Assembly: GCF_024498175.1 (NCBI RefSeq)
Contig: NZ_CP101823.1
Coordinates: 2,982,987-3,046,986, forward strand
Direction of reading: 5' to 3'
Length of the DNA: 64,000 nucleotides
From: Haloplanus salinarum
GTDB taxonomy: Archaea; Halobacteriota; Halobacteria; Halobacteriales; Haloferacaceae
The notes beneath the pieces are model-generated. The model worked only from the letters and a program-made list of their open reading frames with translations, was not told where the DNA came from and did no database searches. Of this stretch, positions 15,729 to 24,695 are shown in pieces (positions within the stretch are counted from its first letter, which is position 1; the number at the start of each line of letters is the position of its first letter). The translations under genes were made by a program, and so were the position numbers.

Positions 15729-16808
15729 CTATTCGAAGGTGAGCAACACCTGGAGCGCGTTCTCGGGGCCGCTGTCGAGCAGCCGGTACGCCTCCGCGGC
15801 GTTCTCGAACCCGATCCGGTGGGTGACGAGACGCTCCGTCGGGAGTTCGCGGAGACGGTCCCACGCCGTGTCCATCCGCCGTTCTTTCGTCCACCGGCCG
15901 CGGACTTCGGGCGCGAGCGTGCTCACCTGGCTCGACGACACGTCGATCCGGTTGCGGTGGAAAAAGCCCCCGAGGTCCGTCTCGGCGCGCTTGCGCCCGT
16001 ACCACGAGCCGACGACGATCCGTCCGTCGTAGCCCACGACGTCGACGGCGTCGTCGAGCGTCTCGGGCGACCCCGAGAGTTCGTACGCCAGGTCGGCGCC
16101 TGCGGGGTCGCCCCGTTCGCCGACCCGCGCCGCCACCGCGGGCCGGAGCGTCTCGTCGGCGCCCAGGCTGGCGGCCATCTCCCGCCGCTCCGCGACGGGT
16201 TCGACCACCGTCAGCCGTTCCAGCGGGAACGCCGAGAGGACGTGCGTCGTGACGAGGCCGACCATGCCGGAGCCGAAGACGACGACCCGTTCGCCCACCC
16301 GCGGGCGGCCGTCCATGACTAGCGTCGTCGCCGTCTCGGCCGTCGGCAGGAGCGCCGCCGTCTCCGTCGCGACGTCCTCCGGAACGGGCACGAGGTCGGC
16401 GGGCGACGCGGCGAAGTGACTCTCGTGGGGGTTGAACGCGAAGACGCGTCGGCCGTGCCACGACTCGTCGACGTCGTCCCCCAGCGCCACCACGTCGCCG
16501 ACGGTGGCGTAGCCGTACTTCAGCGGGTAGGAGAGGTCGCCGCCCAGCGCGTCGATGGTCGCGTCGGCGGCCAGATCCCGCGGCATCTCGCCCCGGTAGA
16601 TCAGGAGTTCGGTCCCCGAACTCACCGCCGAGACGCGGGCCGCGACGAGCACCTCGTCGGGGTCCGGGGTCGGCACCGACTCGTCCTCGACGCTGACCGT
16701 CCGGGGGTCGGTGAAGTACAGCGATCGGCCGGTCCCCGGGACGGGCCGCTCCGGGTCGTCCGCGTCCTCGACACGCTCTGTCACGCCCCCACTAGCCACG
16801 CTGCTCAC
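15729..16808 (-). CDS. MDR-family (zinc-dependent alcohol dehydrogenase-like) oxidoreductase
   Basis: A 359-residue medium-chain dehydrogenase with an N-terminal GroES-like fold and a nucleotide-binding domain whose motif is VVFGSGMVGLVTTHVL (about residue 175). The usual GHE zinc motif is replaced by KYGYATVG, and the structural-zinc cysteines are absent, so it is probably zinc-independent, like BchC-type relatives. GTG at 16808 is used; GTG at 16784 is an in-frame alternative. It lies 37 bases upstream of the PTPS-like gene and 36 downstream of the phosphatidyltransferase gene in the same operon. It would oxidise or reduce a polyol or hydroxyalkyl group. Confidence 0.82.
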   Translation of the reverse strand: MSSVASGGVTERVEDADDPERPVPGTGRSLYFTDPRTVSVEDESVPTPDPDEVLVAARVSAVSSGTELLIYRGEMPRDLAADATIDALGGDLSYPLKYGYATVGDVVALGDDVDESWHGRRVFAFNPHESHFAASPADLVPVPEDVATETAALLPTAETATTLVMDGRPRVGERVVVFGSGMVGLVTTHVLSAFPLERLTVVEPVAERREMAASLGADETLRPAVAARVGERGDPAGADLAYELSGSPETLDDAVDVVGYDGRIVVGSWYGRKRAETDLGGFFHRNRIDVSSSQVSTLAPEVRGRWTKERRMDTAWDRLRELPTERLVTHRIGFENAAEAYRLLDSGPENALQVLLTFE

Positions 16809-16844
16809 TTCATACTACCGCCCGTCCGGACGGCGCGCCCCCGA

Positions 16845-17630
16845 CTACCCGTCCAGCCGCCCGGTGACGGCGAGGTAGTCCCGAACGAACGTCGCGAGCG
16901 ACGGGACGACCACGACGAGCGCCGCCGGGTGGACGACCGCTGCGGGCAGCAGCGGCGTCAGCGCCACCGTGATGAACGCCATCTGGAGCGCCGCCAGCGG
17001 CCGCCGAACCCGACTCTCGGGCAGGTCGCCGACGGGTCGCCCCCGCCGGCGGCGCCACGCCGTCCCCGCGCGGTACACGTAACGAGCGGCCGACAGCGAC
17101 AGGTAGGCGGAGGGAAGTCGTCCCCAGGCGACGCCGACCAGCGGCGCGACAAGAAAGCCGAGCGTGTCGAAGGCGTGATCGAGTTTCGTCCCGAGCGGCG
17201 TCGTCCGCTCGGTCCGCCGCGCGAGGCGGCCGTCGGCGAAGTCGAGGGTGACCCCGGCGCCGTAACAGAGCGCGGGTGCCCAGCGAACCGCCGGGGGCGA
17301 CGCGCCGGTCCCGACCGGCCCGGCGACCGACGACGGCGGGACGACCAGAAACCCCGCCGCCGCGGCGTACAGCAACCCTCGGGTGATCGTCACGAGGTTC
17401 GGCGGCGCGGCGGCCGCGGCCGGTCGGTCGGCGTCGACGTGGTAGGCGAGGAACCCGACCACGTAACACAGCGTCGCTCCGGTCACCAACGCCCAGCGGT
17501 TCGCGGCGGCGCGCGTGGTTGCGTCGGCCACGAACGTCCAGCCGCCGACGGCGACGCCCGCGGCGGCGACTGCAGTCCCCGTCACCGCCGCGGCGCCCAG
17601 CCGTCGCTCCCGGACGGTCCCCCCGCTCAT
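16845..17630 (-). CDS. CDP-alcohol phosphatidyltransferase family protein
   Basis: A 261-residue membrane protein of about six to eight hydrophobic segments. The complete CDP-alcohol phosphotransferase motif D-x2-D-G-x2-A-R-x8-G-x3-D-x3-D is present (DFADGRLARR, then GTKLDHAFD, about residues 130-155), so it should be catalytically active. These enzymes transfer a phosphoalcohol from a CDP-alcohol to an acceptor hydroxyl at the membrane. The N-terminus has two extra hydrophobic helices before the catalytic core. It overlaps the fusion gene upstream by 4 bases. The position argues that it joins the product of the reductases to a lipid or other alcohol. Confidence 0.87.
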   Translation of the reverse strand: MSGGTVRERRLGAAAVTGTAVAAAGVAVGGWTFVADATTRAAANRWALVTGATLCYVVGFLAYHVDADRPAAAAAPPNLVTITRGLLYAAAAGFLVVPPSSVAGPVGTGASPPAVRWAPALCYGAGVTLDFADGRLARRTERTTPLGTKLDHAFDTLGFLVAPLVGVAWGRLPSAYLSLSAARYVYRAGTAWRRRRGRPVGDLPESRVRRPLAALQMAFITVALTPLLPAAVVHPAALVVVVPSLATFVRDYLAVTGRLDG

Positions 17631-19618
17631 CGCTCGAACTCGGAGTCAACGAGCGACGCGAACCGCTCGGTGCCGTCCGGCGGGAGGCGGTACCCCGCCG
17701 CGGCGAGGTTCTCGACCACGTGGTCGGGATCGACGCTGGACGGGATGGGGACGACGCCGTCGCCGACGTGCCAGGACAGGACGGCCGTCGCCGGCGAGAC
17801 GCCCATCTCGGCGGCCACCTCCGTCACCACCGGTTCCTCGAGGAGGCCCGGCACCGAGAGCGGCGAGTGGGCGACCACCCGGATGCCGCGCTCGTGACAC
17901 CACGCCACCAGGTCGTCGCGAGGCCGATACGGGTGCCGGGGGATCTGGACCACCGACGGGGGAATCCGCGCGAATTCGACGAGGTCGGCGAGGGTCGACA
18001 GGTCGACGTTACAGATCCCGAGCGTCGCCGTCAGTCCCCGGTCGTGGACCGCCTCCATCCGACGCCAGGTCGCTTCGAGGTTCACGTCCACCCGGTCCCG
18101 CTCGCCGTCCGACGTCTCGGGGAACGTGAGTGCCTCCTGTGTCTCGACCGGCAGTTCCGCGAGTCGTCGCAGCGGCCCGGTGTACGCCCACGACTCCGGC
18201 CAGTGGACCATGTAGCAATCGAGGGAATCGAGGCCGAGGTCGGCGAGCGTCGTCTCGCAGGCCTCCGCGACGTGGCCGTGGTTGGTGTTCCACACCTTGC
18301 TCGCGACGAAGAGGGCCTCGCGGTCGGGACTCCCCGGATCGGCGATGATCTCGCCGATCCGCGCCTCGTTGCCGTAGAGCTCCGCGGAGTCGAGGAGACG
18401 ATACCCCGCATCGAGCGCCCGTTCGATGGACTCCCGACGGTCGACGTAGGTGCCGTCGCGGTAGCGCGAACAGCCGAACCCGACGGGCGGCAGACGGAGC
18501 GCGGCGTCCGGCGGACCGGGTGAGGCCACGTCCCCGCCGTCGTCACCGCCGCCTTCGACGCCCCACACCACCGACCGTCGGGCGGGTCGCTCGACGACGC
18601 TCGCGTCGACCGCGACCGGCTCGCCGAGGTCGGCCGCCCGCTCGATGGCGTTACAGATGGCGACGACGTGGGCGCCCCGCCGGGCGGTCGAGCGGTCCGG
18701 GCGTTCCCGGCGAACGCTCGCCGCGAGCCGTTCCGGCCCGGCGAGATACGGCGTCCGCCGTGGCGGCGCCGTGAGCGGGTTCGGGGTGTACGCCCGGCCC
18801 GCCCGACCGACCGAGACGGGGGTGTGGTCGTCGGCTCCGAGGCCCCCCGCGTCGGCGAGGTACAGCGAGCCGTCGTCGCCGTGACACTCGAGGCTCGTGA
18901 ACTCCCGGCTCCGGTGGGGGGCGTAGAAGCTTGCGGTGAGGCGCACGAGCGGGCCGTCCGCGAACTCGACCGTCGCCTCGACGTGGCTCGGACGCTCCGG
19001 GGTGCGGGACTCGCGGTCGGGCCAGGGATCGGTGGCGTCGGCGACCCGCACCCGGCTCGCGGGGCCGAACCACGCCACGAGGAGGGTCAGCGGATACACC
19101 GCGCCGTCGTACAGCGGGCCCACCCGGAGGAACGAGTCGGGGTCGTCGTGCCACTCGGTCACGCGGCCGACGTGGGCGTGGGCGTACGCCAGGCGCACCG
19201 GGCCGAGGCGGCCGTCGTCGAGCGCCCGGCGGGCGAGTCGCTGCCCCTCGCAGTCCGGGTTGATCGGCGCACACCCGAGCGCGAGGTCGTGTCGGGTCGC
19301 GTACGCGACGAGGTCCCGCGCCCGCTCGGCCTCCAGCGCGAGGGGCTTCTCGCTCCAGACGTGTCGCCCCGCCCGAAGCGCCCGCTCGGTCACCGCCGCG
19401 TGGGCGCCGTGTCCGGTCAGGTTCACGACGAGCGGCGCGTCCGTGGCGTCGAGCAGGGCGTCGAGGTCGGTGTACGCCGCCGCCCCCGTGTCGGCCGCGA
19501 ACGACGCCGCCCGGTCGGCGTCGAGGTCACAGGCCGCGACCGGCGAGAGCGGCGACGAGTCGAGGGCGGCGGCGTACTTCCCCGCCACCGCCCCACACCC
19601 CACGAACGCACACTCCAT
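17627..19618 (-). CDS. Gfo/Idh/MocA dehydrogenase fused to an aldo/keto reductase
   Basis: A 663-residue two-domain protein. Residues 1 to about 345 are a Gfo/Idh/MocA-type dehydrogenase (N-terminal FVGCGAVAGKY nucleotide motif, WSEKPLA catalytic-lysine motif). A Gly/Asp-rich linker (about 353-362) leads to an aldo/keto reductase domain (about 372-663) with the tetrad visible in DSAELYGNE (Asp, Tyr), SKVWN (Lys) and VHWPE (His). Both families act on sugars or polyols with NAD(P)H, so the fusion may channel a sugar intermediate through two redox steps. It is the first gene of the operon and is divergent from the GT4 gene (71-base gap). Confidence 0.87.
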   Translation of the reverse strand: MECAFVGCGAVAGKYAAALDSSPLSPVAACDLDADRAASFAADTGAAAYTDLDALLDATDAPLVVNLTGHGAHAAVTERALRAGRHVWSEKPLALEAERARDLVAYATRHDLALGCAPINPDCEGQRLARRALDDGRLGPVRLAYAHAHVGRVTEWHDDPDSFLRVGPLYDGAVYPLTLLVAWFGPASRVRVADATDPWPDRESRTPERPSHVEATVEFADGPLVRLTASFYAPHRSREFTSLECHGDDGSLYLADAGGLGADDHTPVSVGRAGRAYTPNPLTAPPRRTPYLAGPERLAASVRRERPDRSTARRGAHVVAICNAIERAADLGEPVAVDASVVERPARRSVVWGVEGGGDDGGDVASPGPPDAALRLPPVGFGCSRYRDGTYVDRRESIERALDAGYRLLDSAELYGNEARIGEIIADPGSPDREALFVASKVWNTNHGHVAEACETTLADLGLDSLDCYMVHWPESWAYTGPLRRLAELPVETQEALTFPETSDGERDRVDVNLEATWRRMEAVHDRGLTATLGICNVDLSTLADLVEFARIPPSVVQIPRHPYRPRDDLVAWCHERGIRVVAHSPLSVPGLLEEPVVTEVAAEMGVSPATAVLSWHVGDGVVPIPSSVDPDHVVENLAAAGYRLPPDGTERFASLVDSEFER

Positions 19619-19689
19619 ACCCGTCGGCAGGCGGCGGCGGTGAAAAGCCTCCCGCCCGGCTTATGTCCCTCCCGCCCCCAGGGACGACG

Positions 19690-20796
19690 ATGGCCCGGAT
19701 CGCGGTCCTCCACAACACCCTCGACGGACGCGGCGGCGCCGACGCCGTCTGCCTCCACGTCTGCGAGGCGCTGCAGGACGCCCACGACGTGACGCTGTTT
19801 ACCCTCTCGCGGTCGTCGCTGTCGACCCTGAACCGCCTGTTCGACACCGGCGCGGCCGTGTCCGTCCACCGCCCGCCGGGCACCGCCCTGGTCTCCCGGG
19901 CGTTCGACGCCCTGCCCGAGCGGGTCGGCCCGGCGCTGGCCCCGCGCAGCGTCCTCCTCGCCCGCGCGTTCGCCCGCCACGCGCCCCGGTTCGACGCGGC
20001 CGTCAGCACCGCGAACGAGTTCGCGCTCCCCCTTCCGTCGGTCCAGTACGTCCACTTCCCACAGTTCAACAGGCGGTGCGCGCCGACCGGCGGGGCGGGC
20101 CGCCTCGATCCGCTCTGGAGTCGGCTGGCCGGCCTCGCCGACCGGCGACTCCCGGCCGACGCCTGCCTCCTCGCCAACTCGGCGTGGACGGCCGACGTCG
20201 TCGAGGACGTCTACGGCCGCCGGCCGACGGTCCGTCACCCGCCGGTCGACCCGCCGTCCGACCCGCGTCCCTGGGACGAGCGCGAGGACGGGGTCGTGGT
20301 CCTGGGGCGACTGGCGCCCGACAAGCGGCCGCTCCGGGCGATCCGGATCGTCGACGGCGTCCGCGACCGGGGCCACGACCTCCACCTCCACCTGGTCGGG
20401 TCGTCGTCGCCGATCTACGCCGACTACGCCGACCGCGTCGCCGCCGCGGCGGCCGCCCGCCCGTACGTCCACCTCGACCGGGACGCGTCCCGGGAGCGCC
20501 TCGATACGCTCCTCGAGACGCACCGCTACGGGCTCAACTGCAAACCCGAGGAACACTTCGGGATGGCGGTCGCGGAGTACGTCGCCGCCGGGATGGTGGC
20601 CTTCGCGCCCGACGCGGGCGGGCAACGCGAGGTGTTGGACGGCCGGTCCGACCGCCTGTTCGACTCGACGGCCGACGCCGTCGACACCGTCGTCGCCGCC
20701 GTCGCGGCCGACGACCGGCCGACGCTCCCCCGTGACCGGTACGCGAGCGATCGGTTCCACGCCGCCGTCCGGGCCCACGTCGCGTCGACCCTGTAG
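19690..20796 (+). CDS. Glycosyltransferase family 4 (GT-B, ALG11-like)
   Basis: A 368-residue GT-B enzyme. The N-terminal domain has the HNTLDGRGGADAV acceptor-side glycine loop and FPQFNRRC. The C-terminal domain has VVLGRLAPDKRP and the E-x7-E motif EHFGMAVAE in KPEEHFGMAVAEYVAAG (about residue 297), which binds the nucleotide sugar. ATG at 19690 is preferred over 19663. It is divergent from the reductase-fusion operon and probably belongs to the same pathway, adding a sugar to the product. No signal peptide is seen, so it acts in the cytoplasm or at the inner membrane face. Confidence 0.85.
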   Translation: MARIAVLHNTLDGRGGADAVCLHVCEALQDAHDVTLFTLSRSSLSTLNRLFDTGAAVSVHRPPGTALVSRAFDALPERVGPALAPRSVLLARAFARHAPRFDAAVSTANEFALPLPSVQYVHFPQFNRRCAPTGGAGRLDPLWSRLAGLADRRLPADACLLANSAWTADVVEDVYGRRPTVRHPPVDPPSDPRPWDEREDGVVVLGRLAPDKRPLRAIRIVDGVRDRGHDLHLHLVGSSSPIYADYADRVAAAAAARPYVHLDRDASRERLDTLLETHRYGLNCKPEEHFGMAVAEYVAAGMVAFAPDAGGQREVLDGRSDRLFDSTADAVDTVVAAVAADDRPTLPRDRYASDRFHAAVRAHVASTL

Positions 20797-20893
20797 CCGT
20801 CGCTGGCGGGCCTCTACGAGCGTTGCCGGGAACTGGCGCCGTCGGCGTGGTGTGTCACCGGACTCCGCTACCCGGCCCGGACCGCAGAAGAGG

Positions 20894-21058
20894 TCAGTCC
20901 TGCCCGGCGCCGTCGCGCGTCTCGCTCAGATGCTCCCAGATTTCCGTACAGCCCGCGCCGGCTTCGACGTCGGAGAGATGGTTTCGCTCTTCGGCGTCTT
21001 CGTTTCGCTCGGCGTCGCCCTCCGCCGAGCCCGTCACGGTCTCGCTTTTCTCGGTCAT
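20894..21058 (-). CDS. Small acidic protein, 54 residues, with a CTEIWEHLSE motif
   Basis: A very acidic protein (MTEKSETVTGSAEG at the start) whose C-terminal third contains AGAGCTEIWEHLSE followed by a short polar tail. The helix-forming end and the single cysteine look conserved in style, while the first half is disordered. Third-position GC matches neighbouring genes, and an ATAAGG box lies about 30 bases upstream of the ATG. Family not known to me. It lies alone between the GT4 gene and a small cysteine protein. Confidence 0.65.
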   Translation of the reverse strand: MTEKSETVTGSAEGDAERNEDAEERNHLSDVEAGAGCTEIWEHLSETRDGAGQD

Positions 21059-21275
21059 CGATACACGGTAGGCAGTACGTACGCATAAGGCCGTGTTACC
21101 GCGTAATCACTACCCGTTCTCCCGCATGGAGGCGTTCCTTTCCGGTATCCGTGACGGGGGGTCGTGGCGGGAATCGACTGCATGCGGTCGATTCGGGGGG
21201 AACTCCCGCCTGTGACGACCGGCAATCGTCACGGATGCCGACGGGCTTACCGCCGTCGGGGCGCAAGTCGCGGTC

Positions 21276-21611
21276 ATGACGACGGACGTTCACCAGCTCG
21301 ACGACGGTGCCTGGGTCAGTGTCAACGACTCCCGCGAGGTGAACGTGAGCGACCTCTGGCGGCTCACGAACCACGATTTCTGTTCGTGTCGGCTCGCCGA
21401 TTTCCTCGCCGAGGGGTTCGTCGAGGTGGGCGCCGACGGTGCGAACGTCGAGGGACGGATCGCCGGCCGCTGTATCCAGTGTGGTACCGAGGGGGTCACC
21501 GACTGGCTGACGCTCGGCCGCGTCGATCCGGCCACCGGCGAGTTCCGCCCCGTCGTCCCCGGTAGCGTCCACGTTCCCGGTTGCCGCCGTCGCCCTCCAC
21601 TGTCCCCCTGA
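21276..21611 (+). CDS. Small cysteine-rich haloarchaeal protein, 111 residues
   Basis: The middle of the protein contains FCSCRLADF and CIQCG, a CxC plus CxxC arrangement that could bind zinc or an iron-sulfur cluster. The N-terminal half (VHQLDDGAWVSVNDSREVN) is beta-rich. The family is not recognised. It lies upstream of nirA on the same strand with a 115-base gap and a separate TATA box for nirA, so a functional link is only positional. Confidence 0.6.
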   Translation: MTTDVHQLDDGAWVSVNDSREVNVSDLWRLTNHDFCSCRLADFLAEGFVEVGADGANVEGRIAGRCIQCGTEGVTDWLTLGRVDPATGEFRPVVPGSVHVPGCRRRPPLSP

Positions 21612-21693
21612 CCCGTCGCCGGTCGGCTCACACATAGAGGCAAATGTTGTCGCGTTTCCGGAGAGGCGGGAAGGTTGGCGGGCGGACCGACGG

Positions 21694-21699
21694 TATATA
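21694..21699 (+). promoter_or_regulatory. TATA box of the nirA operon
   Basis: TATATA centred about 30 bases before the nirA ATG, in the stretch CGGTATATACGTTTGGG. The spacing fits a leaderless archaeal transcript. No ribosome-binding sequence precedes the ATG. Confidence 0.6.
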
Positions 21700-21726
21700 C
21701 GTTTGGGTACATTCTATCCCGGCATA

Positions 21727-23505
21727 ATGCCGTCAAAGGTCGAGCGCTGGAAAGACGAAACTTACGGGATGGAGATCCGGGATCACCTCCTCCGATTCGC
21801 CGAGGAGGGCTGGGACGCCATTCCTGACGACGAACACGACGCCTGGTTCGAGCGGTTCAAGTGGTGGGGACTGTACCACCAGCGGAAGGGCCAGGAGAGC
21901 TACTTCATGATGCGGATCGGGACGCCGATGGGACGGATGAACCCCGAACAGCTCCGGACCGTCGGCGAGGTGGCCAAGGAGTACGCCACCGGCCCGGTCG
22001 AGAACCCCGAGTTCGGCGACGCCTACGCCGACTTCACGACTCGGCAGTCGATCCAGCTCCACTGGATCAAAGTCGAGGACATCCCCGACATCTGGGACGA
22101 ACTCGAATCCGTCGGGCTCTCGACGATCCAGGCCTGTGGCGACTCGTGGCGCAACATCGTCGGCTCCCCCGTCGCGGGACGTGACGCCGACGAACTGATC
22201 GACGTCTGGCCCATCGTCCAGGAACTCCACGAGACGTTCAAGGGCAACGACCTCTACTCGAACCTGCCCCGGAAGTGGAAGGTCGCCATGACCGGCGACC
22301 GCCGTGGCTCCGGCCAGGGCGACATCAACGACCTCGCCTTCGAACCCGCAGTCAAGGAGATCGATGGCGAGGCGATCGAGGGGTTCAACGTCAACGTCGG
22401 TGGCGGTCTCTCACGGAAGGAGCCTCGCTTCGCCCGCGACATCGACGTCTTCTGTCGCCCCGAGAACGCCGCCGACGTGGCCGCCGGGATGTCCGCGCTC
22501 TTCCGTGACTACGGCGACCGCGAGGACCGCTTCAACGCCCGTATCAAGTTCCTCGTCGACGAGTGGGGGCCCGAGAAGGTCCGCTCGGTCCTGCAGGAGG
22601 AGTACGTCGACTACGAACTCCCGACTGCGGGCCAGGGCCTCCGCGACGAGTACGACTACAACGCCGGTCACTCCGACTCCCACGGCGACTACGTCGGCGT
22701 CCACGACCAGAGCGACGGCCAGAACTTCGTCGGCCTCTACGTCACCGTCGGTCGGATGGGTGCCGACGACGTGATCGAACTCGCCGACCTCGCCGAGGAG
22801 TACGGCTCCGAGATGATCGGCCTCACCCAGCGCCAGAACGTCATCGTCGGCGACATCGCCGACGGGGACCTGGACGACTTCCTCGACGAGGACCTGCTCG
22901 ACGAGCACTCGCCGGACCCCCACCCGTTCATGCGCGGCTCCATCGCCTGTACGGGCACCGAGTACTGCTCGCTTTCCATCGTCGAGACGAAAAACCGGAT
23001 GGTCCGGTACGGGCGCTGGCTCCGGGACAACGTTTCCCTCCCCGAGGGCGTCGACGACTTCCACATCCACCTCTCGGGCTGTACCGCCTCGTGTGCCCAG
23101 CCACAGATCGCCGACATCAGCCTCCGCGGCATGAAGACGCGCAAGGACGGCGACGCCGTCGAGGCGTTCGACGTCGGCCTGGGTGGCGGCCTCGGCGAGA
23201 ATCCGACCTTCGCCGACTGGGTGAAGATGCGTGTCCCCGCCGACGAGGTGCCGGGCTACATCGCCAACCTCCTCGAAGCCTTCGAAGCGGAGCGCGAGAG
23301 CCCCGAACAGTCCTTCCGTGACTTCGTCGCCGAACGCGACGAGGACGAACTCGCCGCCCTCGCGGACGGCGAGGAGACGAGCTACGAGGACCCGTACCTC
23401 GGCAACACGAAGATGACGTGGTACCCCTACGCCGAGGACACCGACATGGACGCCTCGCCCGCACCGACCGACCCCAACGACCAGCCGCTCCCCTCGGACG
23501 ACTGA
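21727..23505 (+). CDS. nirA: Ferredoxin-dependent nitrite (or sulfite) reductase
   Basis: A 592-residue siroheme/[4Fe-4S] reductase with two ferredoxin-like halves. The cluster and siroheme ligands are present as CTGTEYC (about residue 414) and SGCTASC (about 455). It reduces nitrite to ammonium or sulfite to sulfide by six electrons from ferredoxin. The surrounding genes supply siroheme and a ferredoxin. Assimilatory nitrite reduction is the likelier role from the known haloarchaeal Nir proteins, but no nitrate reductase or nitrate transporter is in the window, so a sulfite role is not excluded. ATG at 21727 is preferred over an upstream in-frame start at 21703. Confidence 0.9.
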   Translation: MPSKVERWKDETYGMEIRDHLLRFAEEGWDAIPDDEHDAWFERFKWWGLYHQRKGQESYFMMRIGTPMGRMNPEQLRTVGEVAKEYATGPVENPEFGDAYADFTTRQSIQLHWIKVEDIPDIWDELESVGLSTIQACGDSWRNIVGSPVAGRDADELIDVWPIVQELHETFKGNDLYSNLPRKWKVAMTGDRRGSGQGDINDLAFEPAVKEIDGEAIEGFNVNVGGGLSRKEPRFARDIDVFCRPENAADVAAGMSALFRDYGDREDRFNARIKFLVDEWGPEKVRSVLQEEYVDYELPTAGQGLRDEYDYNAGHSDSHGDYVGVHDQSDGQNFVGLYVTVGRMGADDVIELADLAEEYGSEMIGLTQRQNVIVGDIADGDLDDFLDEDLLDEHSPDPHPFMRGSIACTGTEYCSLSIVETKNRMVRYGRWLRDNVSLPEGVDDFHIHLSGCTASCAQPQIADISLRGMKTRKDGDAVEAFDVGLGGGLGENPTFADWVKMRVPADEVPGYIANLLEAFEAERESPEQSFRDFVAERDEDELAALADGEETSYEDPYLGNTKMTWYPYAEDTDMDASPAPTDPNDQPLPSDD

Positions 23506-23506
23506 G

Positions 23507-23791
23507 ATGGCCGACCGCGTGCTGAAGGTCAACGCCTTCACGACGTTCGACCTCCTCGACGCCCGCGTCGAGGGCCACGGGTTCGAGGAGGAGGCCTTCG
23601 CCACGCTGAACGTCCGGACGGCCCGGAAGGAGCCCGAGGAGGTATCGCTCGACCTCGAACTCGACAACACCCAGCTCGACAGCGTGCCCGCCCACGCCGA
23701 CCGGGTCAGCCTCTCGGCCGAGGAGGCCCGGACCCTCGCGGCCGAACTGCAGCAGGCAGCGGAGCGCGTCGACGGGGCCGAGGACGCATGA
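23507..23791 (+). CDS. DUF6360 family protein, nir-linked
   Basis: A 94-residue soluble acidic protein that starts two bases after the nirA stop. It has a beta-rich N-terminal part (VLKVNAFTTFDLLDARVEG) and a C-terminal helix rich in Ala/Glu. It matches what I recall of DUF6360, a haloarchaeal family often next to nitrite reductase, with unknown role. The tight spacing argues for co-translation and perhaps an accessory role for the reductase. Confidence 0.7.
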   Translation: MADRVLKVNAFTTFDLLDARVEGHGFEEEAFATLNVRTARKEPEEVSLDLELDNTQLDSVPAHADRVSLSAEEARTLAAELQQAAERVDGAEDA

Positions 23792-23855
23792 TCCGTCGGT
23801 CCCGTCCGCCGACCCTCGCGACGGCGGCACGATCGAACCACCACACACCCCAACG

Positions 23856-24695
23856 ATGAGTACGACGACCACCGGCACGGTGTATCTCGTCGGGGGCGGC
23901 CCGGGCGACCCCGAACTCATGACGGTGAAGGCCCGCCGGCTCCTCGACGAGGCGGACGTCGTCCTCCACGACTCGCTCGTGGGCGACGGCGTGATCGAAT
24001 CGATCCCCGACCCAACGCGGGTCGAGAACGTCGGCAAGCGCGCCGACGGCGAGCGGACCCCCCAGGCCGAGATCAACGACCGTCTGATCCGCGAGGCCGA
24101 GGCGGGCCGGGACGTGGTCCGCCTGAAGGGCGGGGATCCGACCATCTTCGCCCGCGGCGGCGAGGAGGCCGAACACCTCGCGCGCCACGGCGTCCCCTTC
24201 GAGGTGGTCCCGGGGGTCACGAGCGCCATCGCCGCCCCGGGCGTCGCCGGCGTCCCGGCGACCCACCGGGAGCACGCCTCGGCGCTCGCGGTCGTGACGG
24301 GTCACGAGGACCCGACCAAGGCCGACAGCGCCCTCGACTGGGGCGCCCTGTCGGCGCTCGTCGACGCCGGCGGGACGCTGGTGATTCTCATGGGCGTCGG
24401 CCGCCTCCCCGACAACGTGGCGGCGCTCCGGGCCAACGGCGTCGCCCCCGACACGCCCGTCGCCATGGTCGAACGCGCCACCCTCGACGACGAACGGGTC
24501 GTCGCCGGCACGCTCGACACCGTCGTCGACCGGGCCGACGAGGCGGCCGTCGAACCCCCCGCGGTCACCGTCGTCGGCGAGGTGGTCGGGGTCCGCGAGA
24601 CGGTCGCTCACTGCCTCGGCGGCACCGACGCGGCCGTCGAGGGGCCCACCCTTGCCGTCCCCGAACGGGTCGTGGGGGTGACCGACAGTGACTGA
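23856..24695 (+). CDS. cobA: Uroporphyrinogen-III C-methyltransferase (SUMT)
   Basis: A 279-residue SAM-dependent tetrapyrrole methylase with the family motif VYLVGGGPGDPELMTVKA at the N-terminus, the VVRLKGGDP motif (about residue 88) and a PGVTSAIAAP segment. It makes precorrin-2, the first committed intermediate of siroheme, which the neighbouring NirA needs. The 3' end overlaps the TrpD2-like gene by 8 bases. Confidence 0.93.
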   Translation: MSTTTTGTVYLVGGGPGDPELMTVKARRLLDEADVVLHDSLVGDGVIESIPDPTRVENVGKRADGERTPQAEINDRLIREAEAGRDVVRLKGGDPTIFARGGEEAEHLARHGVPFEVVPGVTSAIAAPGVAGVPATHREHASALAVVTGHEDPTKADSALDWGALSALVDAGGTLVILMGVGRLPDNVAALRANGVAPDTPVAMVERATLDDERVVAGTLDTVVDRADEAAVEPPAVTVVGEVVGVRETVAHCLGGTDAAVEGPTLAVPERVVGVTDSD

